From the NCBI GenBank assembly GCA_018417955.1, contig JACTVC010000001.1:2108001-2172000 (forward strand): a stretch of DNA of 64,000 nt, given 5' to 3'. The notes under the pieces were generated by a model. That model was not told the origin of the DNA, made no database searches, and worked only from the letters and a program-made list of their open reading frames with translations. The first letter of the stretch is position 1; each line of letters begins with the position of its first letter. The position numbers were made by a program, and so were the translations under genes. Origin of the DNA: Laccaria trichodermophora. Taxonomy: Eukaryota > Basidiomycota > Agaricomycetes > Agaricales > Hydnangiaceae. Positions 10,960 to 22,528 of the stretch are shown in pieces.

Positions 10960-12867
10960 GGCCCGGTTATCATGGTTGTGGGAGTATAAAAGGAAAGAGA
11001 GAAAAATTCCCAAAAAGGAAAGAGAAAAAGAGAAAAAGGAGGGATTTCCTGACTTATAGTAACCTTTGTCTTGGTAAAAAATCCAGAAAATTACCACAAA
11101 ATACATACTTACAGTGGCCACCAACCTGTGAGCATGACATTGATTGTTATACCACTTTTTCATGATACTTCTGATGGTGAAGAATCAAAGTATGTATGGT
11201 AGCATTCTCAACCCTCAAAAGAAATTCACAAGAATAAAAGGGGTGTCTGCTATCCTTTCCTTCATATTGTTTTGAACCACATGAACCACAGGAATTTGTG
11301 CACTGATCCTTGTTAATTCAACCTCCACATCCTTTTTTTTTCACACTTCCAACATTTCCTTGCTTCATATTTTATACTATGGACTGTCACAGAGGATTCA
11401 GAGATAAATTTTGAAATTAGAATTTCTCAATAGGTTGACCTTCATCTGGTTTGATTTCAAAGAACTTAAATGGATACAATTTATCTGTGGATTGTAATAG
11501 TTTTATATCTGTGACACTTTAGCTCAAATTTGCCACTCATTTTTAAAGATTATATTAGTACACTTGTAACACATTACACTCTAGAAAAATGTAACATCTC
11601 TGGTATACCATAAAAAAAAGATCTCATCTGAAGGCACATAATTGCTTTCACAATTTTGATTTTGGCAAGTGGATCAGGTGTTATTAATCCTGTGTAGATT
11701 TTTTATTTTTCTGTTGGGTATCCAGCATGTGTGTCTACCCTGAGTTATTTTTCTCACCAGGCAGTACACTTGGTCCTGCAACTGAAATATTTTCAGGTGG
11801 AAAAGGCATATTATAGAGCATTGCTTGGTTTTGAATAGTGTAAAGACTGCTAATTAGTTGCTTTCCTGATGATGAGGGCTGGGCCACTGGTAGAGTTTAT
11901 TGCAATATGTTTGTGAAGCTCAGGGTATGAATTTGAGAGCTTCAACTCCTTTGCATTGAGATCTAGTTTCTGCCAGATTACATGTGCAGTTACTTTAGAT
12001 GTTCCCCAAGCTGAAAGTACAGTTGATAAATGATTTTTTTGATTATCACGGGAAATGATGCTGCACGCAATAATGTTGTGGGAGGGGAAGATGTAAAAAA
12101 TGTCGAAAATTCAAAGTACAGGACAAGACATGGGCGTGGGAACTATATGCCATACATGGCAGCATCCGAATACAGAAATCATAGCAGCTGCTAATGTTTC
12201 CATTCTCGGAATTATTTTGGTAGCAGCTGCTACTGTCATGTGACCCCTAACGGGTCATCAGCACTAACAGGTCAACAAGCTATAGCACCACAACGATCCA
12301 TGCTATGCATTCGAAATTTTGAACAGAGTTTGACAATGTACATGCGGCTGTGTGTGGAGATTTATTGGACAGAACGTTGAGCAAGAGCTGAGATATAAGG
12401 GAGATAAGATGGTCACATTGTTGTTTTGCCAAGTTTGCCCATCAAAGCAAGTCTATCTAATTGACGACCATTTCTCTCCACAGTGCTAGCCTCTATTGAC
12501 ACAAATATTTTTGAGAGTTTACAGTGGAGGTATTGGTAACTCGCACACAAGATTTTGAATCAGATAAGGAGAATATGAGGTGTCTAAGAATATTTTACGG
12601 TTGGCTTATGGGTGCTGACCAATTCAGGGCAAACGGGTCAAGGCATTTTAACACTATCCAAAAGCATCTCTCCAGGATAAAACTTACAGATACAATATGT
12701 ATATGTTTCCTCCTACTCACTCGCAAAATTTTATGTGCTCCCAATGAGAGGGAGGCGTGCAATCTGCGATTTAAGCTAAAGTGACCCGGTAATGGTCACA
12801 TGACAGTAATGTTTCCAAATATGGAAACATTAGCAGCTGCTACTACCCACAGCCATGGGAACTCCGC
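10960..12867. mobile_element. 1.9 kb insertion with a 9-10 bp target duplication (MULE-like?)
   Basis: The direct repeat CCATTCCGGC flanks it (10950-10959 and 12868-12877). The ends are weakly inverted: the left has GGTTATCATGGTTGTGGGAG, and the right in reverse complement has GTTCCCATGGCTGTGGGTAG. A 9-bp duplication is typical of Mutator-like elements and 8 bp of hAT, so the class is uncertain. The interior is AT-rich and has no recognisable transposase. It carries a smaller inverted-repeat element at its right end. Confidence 0.65.
12183..12841. mobile_element. Inverted-repeat element (MITE-like), about 660 bp
   Basis: An inverted repeat of about 70 bp starts AGCAGCTGCTAATGTTTCC at 12183. 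It returns inverted, ending ...CATTAGCAGCTGCT at 12841, and continues inward through CTGTCATGTGACC. The arms differ by small gaps. No clear target duplication is visible. It may be a separate insertion or the subterminal part of the larger one. Confidence 0.55.
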
Positions 12868-13640
12868 CCATTCCGGCCAATCAAATACTCATGGTTTGAC
12901 CTGACTCTCGGGGTGGTGGGTCTATGTGGATCTACGGCCATGTCGATCGTTACGATTGTGAGGTGCCGGAACACTTGGGAGTTGTTGGTTATCGCGATCT
13001 GGAAGTTGAACATGTCTATTTTGAATGGCATTACCGCAATTCATGTCGCCCTGCTCTTCTTGAAAGCTTCTCGAAAAGAGCGGCTGGAGGGTGCAGTAGT
13101 TGAAGTTCCGATGGACGATTTGGGAACTGAGCGGGAGGAGCAAGCAGCGCGATCTACTTCATTGAGACTGGAGCCGATAATCTTGGAGTCTGTGTCGTTG
13201 TGGATTTTTCTTTGTAAGGCTTTATACGTAAAGCTTCTTATCATAATTGCTTACAGGTCGAGTTCATTTTAGATATCCCTGGAATGATAGCAGGCATGTC
13301 CGGATTAATGAATCTAGTAAAACACAGTGAAGGACACAAAGGCGTTACGAAAATAACTATTGGCTTCTACCTCATCGTCGGCCTTGGATTCTGGGCCTCT
13401 TTCATTGCTTCACGTGAAGCGATACTAGCATGCGAGCACGACAGTTCATTGGATTCACTGTGTGACCGTTTATTAATCTGGCTGGGGTGGATGTATGCAT
13501 TTATGATCCTTGCCGTGTTTTACAGCGACTTGGTATTGGGCATGATGATCACAAACATGGTAGGGTTGCCGAGTGGGGACTCGTCTGTGTTTTATTGGAC
13601 GTACTTTATTTCGAAGCGGCTGCCTACGCTCAGTTGGTAG

Positions 13641-14880
13641 ATTTGTTTGCGGCAGCTGCCTAGCCTGACTACCACCAGTGGGGTCGAACGCCGGACTCTC
13701 ATATAATACTGGGATTGTGCGCTTTGTGCTTCACCCCGATTCTCAAAATTGATTCGTTAGACTCGAGGATAGTGGGGTGAGGATACATAACTGTCTCCTG
13801 AAATTTCTATTCTTGATGTCGACTGGATGATTGAAGTAAAGAGTTTTACTGAATCTGTCATTTCATGTCGAAGCAGCTGCCACCGATGTAGAGTTAGTAT
13901 GTGTTCTCTTAACTCATGCTATATAGTTTACAGGGCATAGTTCATACTGGATAATTCGACCTTACCAAGGCATCAAATGAGATATTTTCTCAGCACACGG
14001 GTGTAGCGCGCTTGCATCCGAACAATTGGTGTCCGAATACCTATGGATTTTGCCGGCAAGCTGGAAGGTTTTAACGTTTCTGAGTTGTAAGAGTTAAGGA
14101 TTAGGGGGCGTAGGAGATTGGCTGCGCTTGGTGCACTCAGCGTCCCAGTCATGAAACCGCAGGCGGGGAACTTTGGGTTTAACCTCCAGCGCCCATTTGT
14201 GGTTGGGCTTTAGTAATAAGACTTTAAAAGCTTGAAATAACCTACGGGGTACGCTGCATTTTATTCTCTGGAATCACGCCAAAGAGCGGATTATTTGCCC
14301 TTGCGAAGGAGATGTTCGACGTTACACACGAACTTTTGCATCCCAGAATCGTATCAACATCTTACAGGGTAATGTTATCCGGGGAAACTTAGCTGCCATT
14401 GAGTGTTACTCACTCGCCACCCGAATGTGTAGTCGGAGGAATGCAAGTGCGGCTAATCGCTTGGAGGTTTGAACTGTCTTAACGAAGCAATTTCAAAGAC
14501 AGTAGCAGTTTTGGAGCAAAGTTACTTGAGTTTTGGAGAGGATGAAGTTTGGAGGGGGATTTCTTCGAGTGTGAGACGTGCTCAACCGGAATGTTGGGAG
14601 TGATGAGGCCTTGACGTGTTTCAGGAATATGGTGATCTAGTGTCTCGGCTGAGAACCTCATTTTGTTTCCCCAAACATACATGAAATAGAATGGTCTAGC
14701 ATGTTATGATGAGCGGCCAGCACACGGAGGCATGTTGTTGTGGTGAAGAACACGCGTGTTGTGTACACGTGTTTGGAAGAGAAGCAAGGGATAAGAGGGT
14801 CACGAGACAATGTTCTAAAGCCAAGCTAAAGCCAACTCGCCGTCCTCGTCGTTTCTTCCTCCTTCTCGCCGTCGTCTGCA
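13641..14880. other. Intergenic region upstream of the F-box/WD40 gene
   Basis: No gene is recognised in these 1.24 kb. Short minus-strand frames (14479-14682 and 14696-15043) have no domain, and the second overlaps the real gene start. The last few hundred bases must contain the promoter of the F-box/WD40 gene. TCGTCGTTTCTTCCTCC-like pyrimidine tracts lie just before its ATG. Confidence 0.45.
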
Positions 14881-17800
14881 ATGGCGGCCTCCAGTGCTCA
14901 TGAGCCCTCGTCGTCGTCGTCGTCCCCAATGCCGAGGATTCCCATGACTTCTTCAACCTACCCACCAACAACTCCCCGACCCCGGCCCGCCTCGCGACGC
15001 AGCGCGAGTTCTTACCAAGTGCCGACAGCGCGCCCTTCAGCATACCACAGTCACCATCCTCCCCAGCATCAGCGCACTGCGTCGTCCTCTGTAGCGTTGA
15101 ATCTCTCTACTCGCAGTCATCCATTTACGTCTCGAACAACAACACCCTCGCCACCACCACCGCAAGCGCCACCATCCCTCGTCGTTGAACCTCGTTTTTC
15201 CCATCTATTTGCAAGCGTTCTTGGCTCGCCGTTTCTTACAACCTCAGACGCTCTTCCTCATCTAAATGGCGTCGAATTAGATATGCTGGACTCTGGACCA
15301 GTGCAAAGGCCTGCATCTCCCTCGCCAACTGCAGACTTTTCAATGATTGATGTGGACCCCGATGATTTAAATGCTGATAACTATGCAAATGCCTTTATTC
15401 CAGGTGCCTACCCATACTCGCAAACCCGCCATGGCCACGGGAGGTCAATGTCCTCCTTGAGTGGCTTCGGTTTCTCCCGCGGAGCAACCTTCTACAATAA
15501 CTCTCCTGGATGGGGATCATCAGGATTTACGAATTCAGGCGCCATAGGTAGCAGCCCTACCCCAAGGGATCAATACGCAGGTCCTTCGAGTGCTACCTCA
15601 TCACCTCAGAATCCCCTAAAGTCCCTTCTTCCACGTTTATGGGACGTTCTTTCTTCTCCCGGTCGGGCAGTTCTCAACTTGTCGTCTTCCACGCCGAACA
15701 ACCCTATGTCTCCCTCGTCTTCTCTACAATCCTCAAGGGCAGGATCTCCATCAACATCACCCAGAGGTCCTATCCCTGCGGGGCCATCTTGGTACACTAG
15801 CAATCAGAACAGCGGTCGTCAATCGCCTGTATACTGGAGTACCCCCAATCTTAATGGCGGCAAGGGAAAGTCAAAAGCCAAAGCCACCAACTTCTTTTCG
15901 AATACTCACACGACCAGGAACGGCAGCCGCGGGGAACTCAGTGAATATATCAATTACTCAGAACTCCCTCCTCTAGACGGAGAAGAGGGCGAATTGATTG
16001 ACGATGAGGCGTGTTTTATTGACGTTAGGGCGGTCACGGGTATTGGTGGGTTTCCTTTCTTACTCTGCGATATTAGAGCTGATCCATCCACATCTGTTGC
16101 GTAGATATAATTGGTCTTTTGCCTCCGGAACTGGCATTACAAATTCTGATGATGCTCTGCCCACCTCCTTTGGTCTCATCATCTTCTCGTGACAAAGTAC
16201 CGTTGTCGTCGGCTTCTCAGTCCGAAGCAAAGAGCTCCACAACAGGGCTCTCGCGTAGGTCTCTCTCCACGTCTTCCAACAGCTCTAGACCCTTTCCACT
16301 AGCACTCTCACCCGCCGACCAAACAGCAGCATTGCATGATCTTCTTGCCTGCCGCTCAGTTTCTCGCACATGGTGCCGCCTTGCCAGTGACAACGACGTC
16401 TGGCGGGTATTGTTTTTAAGTAGGTGGGAAGTTGACCTCAGGAGGGGTGGAAAGGAAATGCGGATGAAAATGGGTTATCCCGATTTGAACAAGGTGCCAT
16501 TGGGCAGTGGTGCCAGGGAAATGTTGGGACCAACTTGGGACTCGACCTGGCCATCCTGGGCTGGTGGGAAGAATGCCAGCAAAAACACTCGCCCTTCTGG
16601 TGGGGGTAAGACACCTAAATTCCAGCCACTTACTCTCTCTCCAACCGTCCAGAGACCGATGATGACGAGATCCAGGTCCTCTGCTGTCGAATACGATCGA
16701 AGTGGACGCGTATCCATGAACGGCAGTATCAAAAGTAATCGACCCATCATCAGTGCTCCCCTCCAACTCGACTGGCGGGTTTTGTACCGAGAGAGGTTGG
16801 AGCTTGATAAACGTTGGTCGGGAGCCGCTCGTAGACCTGATGAGGTGATCCCGAACCTTGCGTCATCCATCTCTGGGTTAGGCGGAGAGAGAGGACTAGA
16901 GATGCAGAAGCACGATGGCGAGAAGAAGGCATTCGAGCCACACCTGCTACGCATCAGCGGGCACACGGACAGCGTTTACTGCCTCGAGTTTGATTCACGG
17001 AGGATCATCACCGGCTCGAGAGACCGAACGATCAAGGTCTGGAGTTTGAGGACGGGGAAGCTGCTTGGCACCTTCCGCGGTGTGCATAAAGGCAGTGTCT
17101 TGTGTTTGAAGTTTGAGAAGGACTGGGACTGGGTTGACGGATGGGATGGGTCCAACTGTTTGGATGACGACCAATCGGAAGTCGAGGCGGGTTTAACACA
17201 ATCCTCCTCGAGTGTTCGATCCCAAGGGAGAAAGAGGGAAGGATTTATGGTGAGTGGGAGCAGCGATTGTTCCGTCTGTGTCTGGAAGTTGGAAGTTGGT
17301 GATGTTATAAGCGGAGGTGAAGGAGGAAACGGGGAGGAGAGGGAAGTCAAGGCTGAGATGAGGGCAGTGCTCAAGGGTCACATTGGTGGAGTTTTGGATC
17401 TCAGGATTGATCGCAAGTGGATTGTCAGCTGGTGAGTCACCATTTGTCGTTTAGCAACCGGGCGGGCTCAATGATTTTCTGATTGAACAGTTCGAAAGAT
17501 GCGGTAATCCGCGTCTGGGACCGGCAAACCCTCGAGTTGCACCGCACACTTCGCGGTCATGAAGGTCCCGTCAACGCTGTCGGCTTACAGAGCGGGAGAG
17601 TGGTGCGCGTGCCTCCTCCCTCTGATTGTGACCTAATTAATCCCCTTGGTTTCAGGTCAGCGCCAGCGGAGATGGCAAGATGATCCTGTGGGATATCGCC
17701 AGTGGAGAACGTCTCCGAACCTTTGAAGGTCATGATCGCGGGTTGGCTTGTATCGAGTTCAAGGTATGCTCTTCATGCCACTCACTAATCGTCCCTCCGC

Positions 17801-18268
17801 TCACAATCACGTAATGAATAGGACGACATGATTGTCTCGGGCTCAAACGACTGCAAAATTAAAGTCTGGTGCGCCTCTACAGGCGAATGTTTACAGACCT
17901 TAGTTGGGCACGAAGCCCTCGTTCGAGCGCTGTCCTTCGACTTGCGAAGCGGTCACCTCGTGAGCGCCAGCTACGATAAAACCGTTAAACTCTGGGATCT
18001 GAGGACAGGTACGTTACGTTTTCCCTGCACATTTAACTTGTTTTCCGATAATTCACATAGGCAAACTTCTGCGCGAATTCAAGGGCACTCATACAAGCCA
18101 CATTTTCGACGTCAAATTCGACGTCGCGAGGATCGTCAGGTGCGCATCCCTTGTTTTCGCCACTCTTTTCGATACCTAACCCTCACTCAATTGTCCAGCA
18201 CCTCACACGACCAGAAAATTGTAGTTCTGGATTTCTCAGCTGGGCTCGACGCCTCGCTCTTTATTTAG
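14881..18268 (+). CDS. F-box/WD40 repeat protein, SCF ubiquitin-ligase substrate adaptor
   Basis: Seven exons (14881-16045, 16105-17431, 17491-17602, 17656-17763, 17822-18008, 18061-18139, 18199-18268) give 1015 residues. The first ~385 residues are Ser/Pro-rich and likely disordered. The F-box starts at about residue 389 (IIGLLPPELALQILMML) and is completed only after a Ser-rich insert of about 60 residues by LLACRSVSRTWCRLASDNDVW. From about residue 665 a series of WD40 repeats follows (GHTDSVYCLEF, GSRDRTIKVWSL, GHEGPVNAV, GDGKMILWD, GSNDCKIKVWCA, SASYDKTVKLWDL, STSHDQKIVVLDF), enough for a propeller. Such proteins (Cdc4, Met30, beta-TrCP) bind Skp1 through the F-box and substrates through the propeller. 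Which orthologue this is cannot be decided here. Confidence 0.93.
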
Positions 18269-20473
18269 TTGTTCTCAATCCTTACCCCGTCTTGTTCAGT
18301 GTATATCATTTCTTGTTCTGCATTCATTTTATTTTGAACGTTCAATCATCTGTACATACAAACCACACCTCTTTCCCGTCATCATCTATGTAAAACGGTT
18401 TCAATTTTTTCTTCATCCAACATCTACATTACCAGCCTCATATTAGAAGCCTAGGAAGGTCGGACTTTCGGAAGCTGGAGGATGGAATGCAATAAAAATT
18501 TTGGTTTTCAGAAGCGAAGATAAACTTGCTTGCCAGTCTCTTGGAGGGCTTGTAAGAAGTCTGTGACCGGGTAGAAACTATACTGCGACGACGGGCTGAT
18601 CATTATCTTTCGATTTGGCAGAGAGCTTGTAACTGCATCGGTCATTCTGATAAAGCTTGGCGATCAGCTTCGGTCCCTCTTCCAACAAGTAATAAAACTC
18701 CACAGCTTGTCCACAGCCTGAGTAAAGATGAGTCGTTTCTGGCAAGTTTCTGGTCAACCCAGATATTTCAATCAAACAGGCTTGCAATGTCATATATCGT
18801 GAACCAAGGTACGACTTCACGTATATCGATGTCTGTCTAGGAGAGACTACACAAAAGACGGCTCTATCCAAACACGACCAAGACGCAGCTTGGACGCAAC
18901 CAAGACGCAACCAAGACTAGTCTGTCAACCTGGTTTGAATTTTCAATTCCTCGTCCCTCACATTTTCTTGCAGACTCCAGAGGCTATTCACACCTTTGGT
19001 CAAGCGGACAGCGAGATCCGCAAAAACATGTACATATTGTATAAGCAGAACCCTTCGAAAACCCTTGGCACAAAACAGCGAAATCACGGTCACGTGGTCC
19101 GCATCGTCGTCCAAAAATAGATTTATGATCACGAGCCAGGCCACCCAATATGCTGTATAAAAGCGCACAAACCCGCTTCGATGTCTCTTGTCTTCTTGTT
19201 ACCACCTCACCCCTCCACTTCTCTCCTCCACCGAACTCGCGGTTTACCAGAGCTCCTCCCATCCCTTTTGGACACCGATGGCGGTCAAGTGCCATCGGCA
19301 AGGACCCTACTTAGTGAGTGGCTGACCGCTATCATCGATCCCTATGCTGTATATTATGCCCGCCATTTGAGTGCGGTCATCGGCACTGCCCATTGGCTCC
19401 ATCGCATTCGGCGGGTCATCGTCGACTCCACCATCGCGCTTGATCGCAGACCTCCTATTGACAAGCGGCGTGCTGACATTGTGCTTCAGAAATTCCGTTC
19501 TCGTGACAAGATCTAGAGCCGACGGTGAAGAACCCCCAAGAGAGGGGAAAAAAAAGTCCCACCAAAGACGAAGCCCTGGGTCCTACAAAAGCCATACCAC
19601 ACCAACTGGGCGCGTAGGGCGTTACTAGAGGTCACTTCAGGGGTCCTTTTTGTTGGATGCTCTGGCCTTGAGCCTCCGCCCTTCATTCTCGAAACCGTTT
19701 GGCGTCGTACGTAGCACCGCGTGTCCATTGGAAGCTGTGCGTAGTAAGAGCTCACAGGATTCCAGCGGCCGTGAAGAAGGGCAGCCTCGATGATGAGTCG
19801 GCTTCAAGAGTCGACGAAGATACTACTTCAAGGGGGCGGCTTTTGAGTCGACGAAGAGAAAGTTCAAGAAGGGTTGCTTTTGAGCCGACAAAGACTAGAA
19901 AAAATTGGCCGAAGAAGAATGGAGAAAGGAAATGTAAAAGAGAGTCGAGTGGGCCGATGAAGATGTGGAGATATCAGAGTTTGATATCGAAGCACCCCCC
20001 AGCCGACGATGACACGGAGCCATATGACCCATACGCGGGAGAGAGCGTTTAAGGTGAGTTTTCCCGGGGGCGGTGGTCTGGTTCATATGCCGACCTCCTC
20101 GTGCTCCCTTGTCGTGGGCCCCGGGCTTAGACCGCGTTGCTGTACGCACCGGTCGACCAAAAGCACGTTAAATTTGTGGGTCTTGCATCGAGAATTTGCG
20201 TCTTTGAATTTTTGCTGCTTCCTGTTGAAAATATGTATACTTTTGTTGAATAATGAGAACGTTCTCACCAACAATTGCGACTACTGCCCTTCGTCAATTA
20301 GCCAACTTGAGTTTCTGTGAGGCGCACCGGAAAGAATCATCATCTGTTATAACCTGCTTATGATCCGACAATAACAACATTCCATCTAATTTGTTACATT
20401 TCATGCAAAGGGACGTACATTCCATCCAATCCAACTTGACGAAGCTAATCTTCGTTTGTCCTTATCGAGTTAT
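18269..20473. other. Gene-poor interval with a short relic and degenerate repeats
   Basis: Contains the second copy of the 60-bp dispersed repeat (18790-18849), followed by a small CGCAACCAAGACG-type tandem repeat to about 18917. At about 19790-19900 there are imperfect repeats of a GCTTTTGAGTCGACGAAG-like word. A 111-codon plus frame at 19181-19516 follows a TATAAAAG (about 19155) but has no recognisable domain. I see no gene I can support. Confidence 0.45.
18790..18849 (+). repeat. 60-bp dispersed repeat, copy 2 (YREPRYDFTYIDVCLGET)
   Basis: It matches 5095-5154 in inverted orientation with five substitutions. In the frame encoding YREPRYDFTYIDVCLGET, three changes are silent (Tyr, Phe, Thr codons) and two are conservative (V/I and E/D). 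Flanking sequence is not shared. Confidence 0.65.
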
Positions 20474-22370
20474 TCATACACTTCCAGCCGCAACAGCCGA
20501 ATGTTCATTCGACTTTGCAAACCTTCCAATGACGCCTTTAACCAATTCGATATCAGGTCTCTCAACATCGATGACCCTCTTCTCTTTTTCTAGTAATCCA
20601 TGGAACTCTTGAGGGAGAACATCCCGATCGAAGTTGAAGTGCGTGGAACCCTCGAGGGCTTTCGACACGGCCTCGGAGAATTTGGCTGGGTGGGCCGTGG
20701 ATAGGACGATTTGGTATGTGCTTGGGGAGCTAGAAGAGATTGAAGTCTGATGATGACAGACGCTAGCGGATACAGGTGCTTACTTATGGGGTGCGATGAT
20801 CCCCGCAGCTGCTAGCCCGACAGCGGTGTGTGGGTCAGCGACGTACGATGGTTGACCGTCAAAGTAAGACTGGATAGTGGTCAAGGTCTACAAACATCAT
20901 CAGAGGCCAATCCTGCTCAAGTAGGCATGGACATACTAGTTCATCGGAAATCCGCTCGGCCAAAAAGTCCTTACGACCCGCTTCCAGAGCAGCAACATGA
21001 ACTTCGACGCGGCCGTCAATTTTCACTTTGTACATCCATGTGTCAAGCGTCTTGCTCGCAGCCGTTCTCCTCGCAGCATCGTCTTCACCCTCTGCGGTCT
21101 CGTACGCAAGGTACCACAGCAACCTTTCAAAGTTGCTGGACACAAGGATATCCATGGCCGGACTCAAGGTCTCCTTGACACCACTAGCGTCCGTCCCCTG
21201 CTTCCCATTCGAAGACCCAGCAGCAGGAGCCGCAGCGCCTTCGCCCTCTAGCGCGCCAGAATCGACTTTCTCGTACCTCCCTGTCTTCCAGAACCTAGCC
21301 AGAATATCATTCGCATTCGTCGCCACGACGAGCTTACCCATGGGCAGCCCCATTTTCTTGGCATAGTAACCTGCGAGGATGTCGCCAAAGTTTCCGGTTG
21401 GGACTACGTATTGGATCTCAACGTCTTCCACTGAGATGCCCTCGGGAAGTTGGGATTGGAAGTGGAAGAAGGAGAGGAAGTAGTAGACGGTCTGTGCGAG
21501 GATGCGTGCCCAGTTGATTGAGTTGACAGCGCCCAGCCGGTGTTCTGCATTGAACTCTTTGTCAGCGAAGAGGGCTTTGACGATGTCCTGTATTTTGTTC
21601 AGTTATGTACACCGGCCTCCCAAAGACACAGATACATACCTGACAATCGTCAAATGTCCCTTTCACAGCGACGTTGTGGACATTGGCGTCCGTTACCGTC
21701 GTCATTTGCGCTTCTTGAATAGGAGAAACACGACCCTTTGGATGAAGAATAAAGATAGAAATGTTTGCCTTGTTTCGAAGGCCGTAAATAGCAGCGCTGA
21801 AAGTTGTGATAAGCGTAGCCGCGACCAGATTTAACAAATCGCTAACCTTCCAGTATCCCCACTCGTCGCGCCAACCACAGTCAGTGTTTCCTGTTGCTCC
21901 CCTGGTGCTTTCTTCGCATTACGGCGGAGCAAGAAGAACTCGAACAGATTGCCAAGCAACTGCAGCGCAACGTCCTTGAACGCAAATGTCGGGCCATGGA
22001 ACAGCTCCAGTATGAACGTCTTGTCGCCCAGCTTTTTCAGTGGCGTAACATCGGGGTGCCTAAACGTCCTGTACGATTTCTCCGCCAGTGTCCTAAGTTC
22101 CTGCTCCGATATCTCGTTTGGGGATATGTAGAGGGACAAAACGGCAACGGAGAGGTCTACGAAAGAGTAGTCTTTCCACTTGGTTCTCCAGTCCGATGGA
22201 AGCGAAGGGATGTGTTCTGGGATGTAGAGACCACCATTAGGAGCAAGGCCTGTGAGGACCGTCTGTTGAGTATGTTTTTAGGAGAAATATCCATGTGGAT
22301 GATAGTGGATGGGATTGACCTCTTCAAAAGAGAGTTTTTGGTCCCCTCCACGCGTTGAGAAGTACTTCAT
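20474..22370 (-). CDS. THR4: Threonine synthase
   Basis: Six exons (22370-22320, 22262-21847, 21796-21640, 21587-20937, 20887-20784, 20729-20474) give 544 residues, close to yeast Thr4. The enzyme converts O-phospho-L-homoserine to L-threonine and phosphate with pyridoxal phosphate (EC 4.2.3.1), the last step of threonine synthesis. The start MKYFSTRGGDQKLSFEE and the next exon VLTGLAPNGGLYIPE are the family N-terminus. HGPTFAFKDVALQ contains the PLP lysine (about Lys113). VGATSGDTGSAA is the phosphate-binding glycine loop, and VPTGNFGDILAGYYAKKMGL is another family signature. The C-terminal part has STAHPAKFSEAV. It lies 158 bp downstream of, and on the same strand as, the ADF-H/PH gene. No feedback domain is visible. 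Confidence 0.97.
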
Positions 22371-22528
22371 GGTCAGGGATCGGGTACAGGGAAAATTCTC
22401 GTCGATAACGCTCAATTGTCCGAGTATTTGTCACAGTACGCTGAAATAAACAAAGCACATGGCAAACTTCGTTGAACTGCGAGAGTGAAATGGGTATAGA
22501 CGATGAATACATATTAGATACATAAATA

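Larger units (their letters stand above)
10781..13640 (+). pseudogene. Broken paralogue of the six-helix membrane protein, split by an insertion
   Basis: The 5' part (about 10781-10949) encodes GLPYGGLGFVSHVLTY then ITIVCLWHGRKQMM. The 3' part (12868-13640) encodes PFRPIKYSWFDL, the remaining helices and ITNMVGLPSGDSSVFYW, ending in a stop at 13640. Between them sits a 1.9 kb insertion. Joining across one copy of the target duplication restores the spacing of the intact gene (12 residues between CLW and KYS in both). The upstream part also has a TAG where the intact gene has a Tyr codon, and a frame change before it. An intron remains at about 13214-13272 (GTAAGG...TTTTAG). A charged stretch at about 13075-13190 is absent from the intact copy. 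The gene cannot make the full protein. Confidence 0.8.

Noticed and set aside
19181..19516. 111-codon plus-strand ORF after a TATAAAAG word
   Set aside because: Composition and lack of any domain or intron do not support a gene. The TATA-like word alone is weak evidence.
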